From Halictus rubicundus (taxonomy: Eukaryota > Arthropoda > Insecta > Hymenoptera > Halictidae): a DNA stretch of 64,000 nucleotides. The stretch covers positions 124,001 through 188,000 of the forward strand of contig NW_027488721.1 of NCBI RefSeq assembly GCF_050948215.1, read 5' to 3'. Of this stretch, positions 49,740 through 63,308 are shown piece after piece. Made by a program: the position numbers and the translations under genes. Numbering within the stretch: position 1 is the first letter of the stretch; each line of letters begins with the position of its first letter. The notes beneath the pieces were generated by a model, which was not told where the DNA came from, did not search any database, and saw only the letters and a list, made by a program, of their open reading frames with translations.

Positions 49740-52700
49740 AGGATAGGATGGAGTATAGGATAGGATAGAGCATAAGATAGGATAGTGGAAAGGATAGGAC
49801 AGAGAATATTATAGGATAGAGGATAGGATAAGATAGAGTATAGAATAGGATAGATGATATTATAGGTAAGAGGATAGGATATGATAGAGGATACGATATT
49901 ATAGAGGATAGGATAGGATAGAGGATCGGATAGGATAGATGATAGGATAGGATAGAGGATAGGATAGGGTAGAGGATAGGATAGGATAGAGGATAGGATA
50001 GGATAGAGTATAGAATAGGATAGATGATAGGATAGGATAGGATAGAGAATAGGATAGGATATATGATATTATAGGATAGAGCAAGGATAGGGCAGAGGAT
50101 GCGATATTATAGAGAATAGGATAGGATAGCGGAAAGGATAGGATAGAGGATAGGATAGGATAGAGGATAGGATAGGATAAAGGATAGGATAGGATAGAGG
50201 ATAGGATAGGATAGAGGATAGGATAGGATAGAGGATAGGATAGGATAGAGGATAGAATAGGATAGAGGATAGGATAGGATAGAGGATAGCATAGGATACA
50301 GGATAGGATAGGATAGTGGATAGGATAGGATAGAGGATACGATATAGGATTGGATAGGATAGAGAATAGGATACGATAGAGGATAGGATAGGATTGGATA
50401 GAGAATAGGATGGGATAGAGGATATAATAGGATAGAGGATAGGATAGGATAGAGGATGGGATAGGATAGAGGATAGGATAGGATAGAGGATAGGATAGGA
50501 TAGAGGATAGGATAGGATACAACATAGGATAGGATACAGGATAGGAGAGGATAGAGGATAGGATCGGATAGAGGATAGGATAGGATAGAGGATAGGATAT
50601 GATAGAGTATAGGATATAGGATTGGATAGGATAGATGATAGGATAGGATAGGATAGGATAGAGGATAGGATAGGATAGGATAGAGGATAGGATAGGATAA
50701 AAGGATAGGATAGGATAGGATAGAGGATAGGATAGGATAGAGGATAGGATAGGATAGAGGATAGGATAGGATGGAGTATAGGATAGGATAGAGCATAAGA
50801 TAGGATAGTGGAAAGGATAGGACAGAGAATAGGATAGGATAGAGGATAGGATAGGATAGAGGATAGGATAGGATAGAGGATGGGATAGGATAGAGGATAG
50901 GATAGGATAGAGGATAGGATAGGATAGAGGATAGGATAGGATACAACATAGGATAGGATACAACATAGGATAGGATACAGGATAGGATAGGATAGAGGAT
51001 AGGATCGGATAGAGGATAGGATAGGATAGAGGATAGGATATGATAGAGTATAATATATAGGATTGGATAGGATAGAGGATAGGATAGGATAGAGGATAGG
51101 ATAGGATAGAGGATGGGATAGGATAGAGGATAGGATAGGATAGAGGATAGGATAGGATAGAGGATAGGATAGGATACAGCATAGGATAGGATACAACATA
51201 GGATAGGATACAGGATAGGATAGGATAGAGGATAGGATCGGATAGAGGATAGGATAGGATAGAGGATAGGATATGATAGAGTATAATATATAGGATTGGA
51301 TAGGATAGAGGATAGGATACGATAGAGTATAGGATAGTATAGAGGAAAGGATAGGATAGAGGATAGGATAGGATAGAGGATAGGATAGGATAGGATAGAG
51401 GATAGGATAGGATAAGAGGATAGGATAGGATAGGATAGAGGACAGGATAGGATAGAGGATAGGATAGGATAGAGGATAGGATAGGATGGAGTATAGGATA
51501 GGATAGAGCATAAGATAGGATAGTGGAAAGGATAGGACAGAGAATATTATAGGATAGAGGATAGGATAAGATAGAGTATAGAATAGGATAGATGATATTA
51601 TAGGTAAGAGGATAGGATATGATAGAGGATACGATATTATAGAGGATAGGATAGGATAGAGGATCGGATAGGATAGATGATAGGATAGGATAGAGGATAG
51701 GATAGGGTAGAGGATAGGATAGGATAGAGGATAGGATAGGATAGAGTATAGAATAGGATAGATGATAGGATAGGATAGGATAGAGAATAGGATAGGATAT
51801 ATGATATTATAGGATAGAGCAAGGATAGGGCAGAGGATGCGATATTATAGAGAATAGGATAGGATAGCGGAAAGGATAGGATAGAGGATAGGATAGGATA
51901 GAGGATAGGATAGGATAAAGGATAGGATAGGATAGAGGATAGGATAGGATAGAGGATAGGATAGGATAGAGGATAGGATAGGATAGAGGATAGCATAGGA
52001 TACAGGATAGGATAGGATAGTGGATAGGATAGGATAGAGGATACGATATAGGATTGGATAGGATAGAGAATAGGATACGATAGAGGATAGGATAGGAATG
52101 GATAGAGAATAGGATGGGATAGATGATAGGATAGGATAGAGGATAGGATAGGATAGAGGATGGGATAGGATAGAGGATAGGATAGGATAGAGGATAGAAT
52201 AGGATAGAGGATAGGATAGGATAGAGGATAGCATAGGATACAGGATAGGATAGGATAGTGGATAGGATAGGATAGAGGATACGATATAGGATTGGATAGG
52301 ATAGAGAATAGGATACGATAGAGGATAGGATAGGATTGGATAGAGAATAGGATGGGATAGAGGATATAATAGGATAGAGGATAGGATAGGATAGAGGATG
52401 GGATAGGATAGAGGATAGGATAGGATAGAGGATAGGATAGGATAGAGGATAGGATAGGATACAACATAGGATAGGATACAGGATAGGAGAGGATAGAGGA
52501 TAGGATCGGATATAGGATTGGATAGGATAGATGATAGGATAGGATAGGATAGGATAGAGGATAGGATAGGATAGGATAGAGGATAGGATAGGATAAAAGG
52601 ATAGGATAGGATAGGATAGAGGATAGGATAGGATAGAGGATAGGATAGGATAGAGGATAGGATAGGATGGAGTATAGGATAGGATAGAGCATAAGATAGG

Positions 52701-55700
52701 ATAGTGGAAAGGATAGGACAGAGAATAGGATAGGATAGAGGATAGGATAGGATAGAGGATAGGATAGGATAGAGGATGGGATAGGATAGAGGATAGGATA
52801 GGATAGAGGATAGGATAGGATAGAGGATAGGATAGGATACAACATAGGATAGGATACAACATAGGATAGGATACAGGATAGGATAGGATAGAGGATAGGA
52901 TCGGATAGAGGATAGGATAGGATAGAGGATAGGATATGATAGAGTATAATATATAGGATTGGATAGGATAGAGGATAGGATAGGATAGAGGATAGGATAG
53001 GATAGAGGATGGGATAGGATAGAGGATAGGATAGGATAGAGGATAGGATAGGATAGAGGATAGGATAGGATACAGCATAGGATAGGATACAACATAGGAT
53101 AGGATACAGGATAGGATAGGATAGAGGATAGGATCGGATAGAGGATAGGATAGGATAGAGGATAGGATATGATAGAGTATAATATATAGGATTGGATAGG
53201 ATAGAGGATAGGATACGATAGAGTATAGGATAGTATAGAGGAAAGGATAGGATAGAGGATAGGATAGGATAGAGGATAGGATAGGATAGGATAGAGGATA
53301 GGATAGGATAAGAGGATAGGATAGGATAGGATAGAGGACAGGATAGGATAGAGGATAGGATAGGATAGAGGATAGGATAGGATGGAGTATAGGATAGGAT
53401 AGAGCATAAGATAGGATAGTGGAAAGGATAGGACAGAGAATATTATAGGATAGAGGATAGGATAAGATAGAGTATAGAATAGGATAGATGATATTATAGG
53501 TAAGAGGATAGGATATGATAGAGGATACGATATTATAGAGGATAGGATAGGATAGAGGATCGGATAGGATAGATGATAGGATAGGATAGAGGATAGGATA
53601 GGGTAGAGGATAGGATAGGATAGAGGATAGGATAGGATAGAGTATAGAATAGGATAGATGATAGGATAGGATAGGATAGAGAATAGGATAGGATATATGA
53701 TATTATAGGATAGAGCAAGGATAGGGCAGAGGATGCGATATTATAGAGAATAGGATAGGATAGCGGAAAGGATAGGATAGAGGATAGGATAGGATAGAGG
53801 ATAGGATAGGATAAAGGATAGGATAGGATAGAGGATAGGATAGGATAGAGGATAGGATAGGATAGAGGATAGGATAGGATAGAGGATAGCATAGGATACA
53901 GGATAGGATAGGATAGTGGATAGGATAGGATAGAGGAAACGATATAGGATTGGATAGGATAGAGAATAGGATACGATAGAGGATAGGATAGGAATGGATA
54001 GAGAATAGGATGGGATAGAGGATAGGATAGGATAGAGGATAGGATAGGATAGAGGATGGGATAGGATAGAGGATAGGATAGGATAGAGGATAGAATAGGA
54101 TTGAGGATAGGATAGGATAGAGGATAGGATAGGATAGAGGATAGCATAGGATACAGGATAGGATAGGATAGTGGATAGGATAGGATAGAGGATACGATAT
54201 AGGATTGGATAGGATAGAGAATAGGATACGATAGAGGATAGGATAGGATTGGATAGAGAATAGGATGGGATAGAGGATATAATAGGATAGAGGATAGGAT
54301 AGGATAGAGGATGGGATAGGATAGAGGATAGGATAGGATAGAGGATAGGATAGGATAGAGGATAGGATAGGATACAACATAGGATAGGATACAGGATAGG
54401 AGAGGATAGAGGATAGGATCGGATAGAGGATAGGATAGGATAGAGGATAGGATATGATAGAGTATAGGATATAGGATTGGATAGGATAGATGATAGGATA
54501 GGATAGGATAGGATAGAGGATAGGATAGGATAGGATAGAGGATAGGATAGGATAAAAGGATAGGATAGGATAGGATAGAGGATATGATAGGATAGAGGAT
54601 AGGATAGGATAGAGGATAGGATAGGATGGAGTATAGGATAGGATAGAGCATAAGATAGGATAGTGGAAAGGATAGGACAGAGAATAGGATAGGATAGAGG
54701 ATAGGATAAGATAGAGTATAGAATAGGATAGATGATATTATAGGTAAGAGGATAGGATATGATAGAGGATACGATATTATAGAGGATAAGATAGGATAGA
54801 GGATCGGATAGGATAGATGATAGGATAGGATACAGGATAGGATAGGATAGAGGATAGGATAGGATAGAGGATAGGATAGGATAGAGTATAGAATAGGATA
54901 GAGGATAGGATAGGATAAGAGGATAGGATAGGATAGAGGATAGGATAGGATATAGGATAGGATCGGATAGAGGATAGGATAGGATAGGATAGAGGATAGG
55001 ATAGGATACAGGATAGGATAGGATAGAGGATTTGATAGGATAGAGGATAGGATAGGGTAGAGGACAGGATAGAGGATAGGATAGGGGATTGGATAGGATA
55101 GAAGATAGGAGCCGATGGTGGATAGGATAGGATAGAGGATAGGATAGGATAGAGAATAGGATAGGATACAGGATAGGATAGGATAGAGGATAGGATAGGA
55201 TAGAGGATAGGATAGGATAGAGGATAGGATAGGATAGAGGATAGGATAGGATACAGGATAGCATAGGATACAGGATAGGATACAGGATAGGATACAGGAT
55301 AGGATAGGATACAGGATAGGATAGGATACAGGATAGGATAGGATACAGGATAGGTTAGGATACAGGATAGGATAGGATAGAGGATACGATATAGGATTGG
55401 ATAGGATAGAGAATAGGATACGATAGTGGATAGGATAGGATTGGATAGAGAATAGGATGGGATAGAGGATAGCATAGGATAGAGTATAGGATAGGATAGA
55501 GAATAGGATAGGATAGATGATATGATAGGAAAGAGGATAGGATATGATAGAGGATACGATATTATAGAGGATCGGATAGGATAGAGGATCGGATAGGATA
55601 GAGGATAGGATAGGATAGAGGATAGGATAGGATAGAGGATAGGATAGGATAGAGGATAGGATAGGATAGAGGATAGGATAGGATAGAGGATAGGATAGGA

Positions 55701-58700
55701 TACAACATAGGATAGGATACAGGATAGGATAGGATAGAGGATAGGATCGGATAGAGGATAGGATAGGATAGAGGATAGGATAGGATAGAGGATAGGATAG
55801 GATAGAGGATGGGATAGGATAGAGGATAGGATAGGATAGAGGATAGGATAGGATAGAGGATAGGATCGGATAGAGGATAGGATAGGATAGAGGATAGGAT
55901 ATGATAGAGTATAATATATAGGATTGGATAGGATAGAGGATAGGATACGATAGAGTATAGGATAGTATAGAGGAAAGGATAGGATAGAGGATAGGATAGG
56001 ATAGAGGATAGGATAGGATAGGATAGAGGATAGGATAGGATAAGAGGATAGGATAGGATAGGATAGAGGACAGGATAGGATAGAGGATAGGATAGGATAG
56101 AGGATAGGATAGGATGGAGTATAGGATAGGATAGAGCATAAGATAGGATAGTGGAAAGGATAGGACAGAGAATATTATAGGATAGAGGATAGGATAAGAT
56201 AGAGTATAGAATAGGATAGATGATATTATAGGTAAGAGGATAGGATATGATAGAGGATACGATATTATAGAGGATAGGATAGGATAGAGGATCGGATAGG
56301 ATAGATGATAGGATAGGATAGAGGATAGGATAGGGTAGAGGATAGGATAGGATAGAGGATAGGATAGGATAGAGTATAGAATAGGATAGATGATAGGATA
56401 GGATAGGATAGAGAATAGGATAGGATATATGATATTATAGGATAGAGCAAGGATAGGGCAGAGGATGCGATATTATAGAGAATAGGATAGGATAGCGGAA
56501 AGGATAGGATAGAGGATAGGATAGGATAGAGGATAGGATAGGATAAAGGATAGGATAGGATAGAGGATAGGATAGGATAGAGGATAGGATAGGATAGAGG
56601 ATAGGATAGGATAGAGGATAGCATAGGATACAGGATAGGATAGGATAGTGGATAGGATAGGATAGAGGATACGATATAGGATTGGATAGGATAGAGAATA
56701 GGATACGATAGAGGATAGGATAGGAATGGATAGAGAATAGGATGGGATAGAGGATAGGATAGGATAGAGGATAGGATAGGATAGAGGATGGGATAGGATA
56801 GAGGATAGGATAGGATAGAGGATAGAATAGGATAGAGGATAGGATAGGATAGAGGATAGCATAGGATACAGGATAGGATAGGATAGTGGATAGGATAGGA
56901 TAGAGGATACGATATAGGATTGGATAGGATAGAGAATAGGATACGATAGAGGATAGGATAGGATTGGATAGAGAATAGGATGGGATAGAGGATATAATAG
57001 GATAGAGGATAGGATAGGATAGAGGATGGGATAGGATAGAGGATAGGATAGGATAGAGGATAGGATAGGATAGAGGATAGGATAGGATACAACATAGGAT
57101 AGGATACAGGATAGGAGAGGATAGAGGATAGGATCGGATAGAGGATAGGATAGGATAGAGGATAGGATATGATAGAGTATAGGATATAGGATTGGATAGG
57201 ATAGATGATAGGATAGGATAGGATAGGATAGAGGATAGGATAGGATAGGATAGAGGATAGGATAGGATAAAAGGATAGGATAGGATAGGATAGAGGATAG
57301 GATAGGATAGAGGATAGGATAGGATGGAGTATAGGATAGGATAGAGCATAAGATAGGATAGTGGAAAGGATAGGACATAGAATAGGATAGGATAGAGGAT
57401 AGGATAGGATAGGATAGAGGATGGGATAGGATAGAGGATAGGATAGGATAGAGGATAGGATAGGATAGAGGATAGGATAGGATACAACATAGGATAGGAT
57501 ACAACATAGGATAGGATACAGGATAGGATAGGATAGAGGATAGGATCGGATAGAGGATAGGATAGGATAGAGGATAGGATATGATAGAGTATAATATATA
57601 GGATTGGATAGGATAGAGGATAGGATAGGATAGAGGATAGGATAGGATAGAGGATGGGATAGGATAGAGGATAGGATAGGATAGAGGATAGGATAGGATA
57701 GAGGATAGGATAGGATACAACATAGGATAGGATACAACATAGGATAGGATACAGGATAGGATAGGATAGAGGATAGGATCGGATAGAGGATAGGATAGGA
57801 TAGAGGATAGGATATGATAGAGTATAATATATAGGATTGGATAGGATAGAGGATAGGATACGATAGAGTATAGGATAGTATAGAGGAAAGGATAGGATAG
57901 AGGATAGGATAGGATAGAGGATAGGATAGGATAGGATAGAGGATAGGATAGGATAAGAGGATAGGATAGGATAGGATAGAGGACAGGATAGGATAGAGGA
58001 TAGGATAGGATAGAGGATAGGATAGGATGGAGTATAGGATAGGATAGAGCATAAGATAGGATAGTGGAAAGGATAGGACAGAGAATATTATAGGATAGAG
58101 GATAGGATAAGATAGAGTATAGAATAGGATAGATGATATTATAGGTAAGAGGATAGGATATGATAGAGGATACGATATTATAGAGGATAGGATAGGATAG
58201 AGGATCGGATAGGATAGATGATAGGATAGGATAGAGGATAGGATAGGGTAGAGGATAGGATAGGATAGAGGATAGGATAGGATAGAGTATAGAATAGGAT
58301 AGATGATAGGATAGGATAGGATAGAGAATAGGATAGGATATATGATATTATAGGATAGAGCAAGGATAGGGCAGAGGATGCGATATTATAGAGAATAGGA
58401 TAGGATAGCGGAAAGGATAGGATAGAGGATAGGATAGGATAGAGGATAGGATAGGATAAAGGATAGGATAGGATATGGATAGGCTAGGATAGAGGATAGG
58501 ATAGGATAGAGGATAGGATAGGATAGAGGATAGCATAGGATACAGGATAGGATAGGATAGTGGATAGGATAGGATAGAGGAAACGATATAGGATTGGATA
58601 GGATAGAGAATAGGATACGATAGAGGATAGGATAGGAATGGATAGAGAATAGGATGGGATAGAGGATAGGATAGGATAGAGGATAGGATAGGATAGAGGA

Positions 58701-61530
58701 TGGGATAGGATAGAGGATAGGATAGGATAGAGGATAGAATAGGATAGAGGATAGGATAGGATAGAGGATAGGATAGGATAGAGGATAGCATAGGATACAG
58801 GATAGGATAGGATAGTGGATAGGATAGGATAGAGGATACGATATAGGATTGGATAGGATAGAGAATAGGATACGATAGAGGATAGGATAGGATTGGATAG
58901 AGAATAGGATGGGATAGAGGATATAATGGGATAGAGGATAGGATAGGATAGAGGATGGGATAGGATAGAGGATAGGATAGGATAGAGGATAGGATAGGAT
59001 AGAGGATAGGATAGGATACAACATAGGATAGGATACAGGATAGGAGAGGATAGAGGATAGGATCGGATAGAGGATAGGATAGGATAGAGGATAGGATATG
59101 ATAGAGTATAGGATATAGGATTGGATAGGATAGATGATAGGATAGGATAGCATAGGATAGAGGATAGGATAGGATAGGATAGAGGATAGGATAGGATAAA
59201 AGGATAGGATAGGATAGGATAGAGGATAGGATAGGATAGGATAGAGGATAGGATAGGATAAAAGGATAGGATAGGATAGGATAGAGTATAGGATAGGATA
59301 GAGGATAGGATAGGATAGAGGATAGGATAGGATGGAGTATAGGATAGGGTAGAGCATAAGATAGGATAGTGGAAAGGATAGGACAGAGAATAGGATAGGA
59401 TAGAGGATAGGATAAGATAGAGTATAGAATAGGATAGATGATATTATAGGTAAGAGGATAGGATATGATAGAGGATACGATATTATAGAGGATAAGATAG
59501 GATAGAGGATCGGATAGGATAGATGATAGGATAGGATAGAGGATAGGATAGGGTAGAGGATAGGATAGGATAGAGGATAGGATAGGATAGAGTATAGAAT
59601 AGGATAGATGATAGGATAGGATAGGATAGAGAATAGGATAGGATATATGATATTATAGGATAGAGCAAGGATAGGACAGAGGATGCGATATTATAGAGAA
59701 TAGGATAGGATACCGGAAAGGATAGGATAGAGGATAGGATAGGATAGAGGATAGGATAGAATAGAGGATAGGATAGGATAAAGGATAGGATAGGATAGAG
59801 GATAGGATAGGATAGAGGATAGGATAGGATAGAGGATAGGATAGGATAGAGGATAGCATAGGATACAGGATAGGATAGGATAGTGGATAGGATAGGATAG
59901 AGGATACGATATAGGATTGGATAGGATAGAGAATAGGATACGATAGAGGATAGGATAGGATTGGATAGAGAATAGGATGGGATAGAGGATAGGATAGGAT
60001 AGAGGATAGGATAGGATAGAGGATGGGATAGGATGGAGAATAGGATACGATAGAGAATAGGATAGGATTGGATAGAGAATAGGATCGGATAGAGGATAGG
60101 ATAGGATAGAGGATAGGATAGGATAGAGGATAGGATAGGATGGAGTATAGGATAGGATAGAGCATAAGATAGGATAGTGGAAAGGATAGGACAGAGAATA
60201 GGATAGGATAGAGGATAGGATAAGATAGAGTATAGAATAGGATAGATGATATTATAGGTAAGAGGATAGGATATGATACAGGATACGATATTATAGAGGA
60301 TAGGATAGGATAGAGGATCGGATAGGATAGATGATAGGATAGGATAGAGGATAGGATAGGGTAGAGGATAGGATAGGCTAGAGGATAGGATAGGATAGAG
60401 GATAGGATAGGATAAAGGATAGGATAGGATAGAGGATAGGATAGGATAGAGGATAGGATAGGATAGAGGATAGGATAGGATAGAAGATAGGATAGGATAC
60501 AGGATAGGATAGGATAGAGGATAGGCTAGGATAGAGGATAGGATAGGATAGAGGATAGGATAGGATAGAGAATAGGATACGATAGAGGATACGATAGGAT
60601 TGGATAGAGAATAGGATGGGATAGAGGATAGGATAGGATAGAGGATAGGATAGGATAGAGGATGGGATAGGATAGAGGATAGGATAGGATAGAGGATAGG
60701 ATAGGATAGAGGATAGGATAGGATAGATGATAGGATAGGATAGCGGATAGGATAGGATAGAGGATAGGATAGGATAGAGGATAGGATAGGATAGAGGATA
60801 TAATGGGATAGGGGATAGGCTAGGATAGAGGATAGGATAGGATAGAGGATAGGATAGGATAGAGGATAGGATAGGATAGAGGATAGGATAGGATATAGGA
60901 TACGATAGAGAATAGGATAGGATAGGATAGAGGATATTATAGGATAGAGGATGGGATAGGATAGAGGATAGGATAGGATAGAGGATAGGATAGGATAGAG
61001 GATAGGATAGGATAGAGGATAGGATAGGATAGAAGATAGGATAGGATACAGGATAGGATAGGATAGAGGATAGGCTAGGATAGAGGATAGGATAGGATAG
61101 AGGATAGGATAGGATAGAGGATGGGATAGGATAGAGGATAGGATAGGATAGAGGATAGGATAGGATAGAGGATAGGATAGGATACAACATAGGATAGGAT
61201 ACAACATAGGATAGGATACAGGATAGGATAGGATAGAGGATAGGATCGGATAGAGGATAGGATAGGATAGAGGATAGGATATGATAGAGTATAATATATA
61301 GGATTGGATAGGATAGAGGATAGGATACGATACAGTATAGGATAGTATAGAGGAAAGGATAGGATAGAGGATAGGATAGGATAGAGGATAGGATAGGATA
61401 GGATAGAGGATACGATAGGATAAGAGGATAGGATAGGATAGGATAGAGGATAGGATAGGATAGAGGATAGGATAGGATAGAGGATAGGATAGGATGGAGT
61501 ATAGGATAGGATAGAGCATAAGATAGGATA
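49740..61530 (+). repeat. Higher-order repeat zone tagged by GAGCATAAGATAGG
   Basis: The tag lies near 49768, 50791, 51506, 52687, 53402, 54646, 56134, 57344, 58047, 59352, 60160 and 61514. Long segments around alternate tags share extended runs of variants, with whole-block offsets of 1738 (49768 to 51506), 1896, 2732 and 1913 bp. Unit lengths vary because internal pieces have been gained or lost. A single distant copy of the tag lies at 9847 in the left block. Confidence 0.75.
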
Positions 61531-61843
61531 GTGGAAAGGATAGGACAGAGAATATTATAGGATAGAGGATAGGATAAGATAGAGTATAGAATAGGATAGA
61601 TGATATTATAGGTAAGAGGATAGGATATGATAGAGGATACGATATTATAGAGGATAGGATAGGATAGAGGAAAGGATAGGATAGAGGATAGGATAGGATA
61701 GAGGATAGGATAGGATAAAGGATAGGATAGGATAGAGGATAGGATAGGATAGAGGATAAGATAGGATAGAGGATAGGATAGGATAGAGGATAGCATAGGA
61801 TACAGGATAGGATAGGATAGTGGATAGGATAGGATAGAGGATA

Positions 61844-62620
61844 CGATATAGGATTGGATAGGATAGAGAATAGGATACGATAGAGGATAGGATAGGATTG
61901 GATAGAGAATAGGATGGGATAGAGGATAGGATAGGATAGAGGATAGAATAGGATAGAGGATAGGATAGGATAGAGGATAGGATAGGATATAGTATACGAT
62001 ATAGGATTGGATAGGATAGAGAATAGGATACGATAGAGAATAGGATAGGATTGGATAGAGAATAGGATGGGATAGAGGATAGGATAGGATAGAGGATAGG
62101 ATAGGATAGAGGATGGGATAGGATAGAGGATAGGATAAAATAGAGGATAGGATAGGATGGAGGATAGGATAGGATAGAGGATAGGATAGGATATAGTATA
62201 CGATATAGGATTGGATAGGATAGAGAATAGGATACGATAGAGAATAGGATAGGATCGGATAGAGGATAGGATAGGATAGAGGATAGAATAGGATAGAGGA
62301 TAGGATAGGATAGAGGATAGGATAGGATAGAGGATAGGATAGGATAGAGGATAGGATAGGATAGAGGATAGGATAGGATATAGGATACGATATAGGATTG
62401 GATAGGATAGAGAATAGGATACGATAGAGAATAGGATAGGATTGGATAGAGAATAGGATGGGATAGAGGATAGGATAGGATAGAGGATAGGATAAGATAG
62501 AGGATGGGATAGGATAGAGGATAGGATAGGATAGAGGATAGGATAGGATAGAGGATAGGATAGGATAGAGGATAGGAAAGAATAGAGGATAGGATAGGAT
62601 ATAGGATACGATATAGGATT
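61844..62620 (+). repeat. Short higher-order units with lengths that are multiples of 17
   Basis: The variant CGATATAGGATTGG occurs at 61844, 61997, 62201, 62388 and 62609. The spacings are 153, 204, 187 and 221 bp, that is 9, 12, 11 and 13 whole 17-bp units. This shows the array changes length by whole units in this stretch. Confidence 0.8.
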
Positions 62621-63308
62621 GGATAGGATAGAGAATAGGATACGATAGAGAATAGGATAGGATTGGATAGAGAATAGGATGGGATAGAGGATAGGATAGG
62701 ATAGAGGATAGGATAGGATAGAGGATGGGATAGGATAGAGGATAGGATAGGATAGAGGATAGGATAGGATAGAGGATAGGATAGGATAGAGGATAGGATA
62801 GGATAGAGGATAGGATAGGATACAGGATAGGATAGGATAGAGGATAGGCTAGGATAGAGGATAGGATAGGATAGAGGATAGGATAGGATAGAGGATGCGA
62901 TAGGATAGAGGATAGGATAGGATTGAGGATAGGCTAGGATAGAGGATAGGATAGGATAGAGGATAGGATAGGATAGAGGATGGTATAGGATAGAGGATAG
63001 GATAGGATAGGGGATAGGATAGGATAGAGGATAGGATAGGATAGCGGATAGGATAGGATAGAGGATAGGATAGGATAGAGGATAGGATAGGATAGAGGAT
63101 AGGATGGGATACAGGATAGGATAGGATAGAGGATAGGCTAGGATAGAGGATAGGATAGGATAGAGGATGGGATAGGATAGAGGATAGGATAGGATAGAGG
63201 ATAGGATAGGATAGAGGATAGGATAGGATAGATGATAGGATAGGATAGCGGATAGGATAGGATAGAGGATAGGATAGGATAGAGGATAGGATAGGATAGA
63301 GGATAGGA

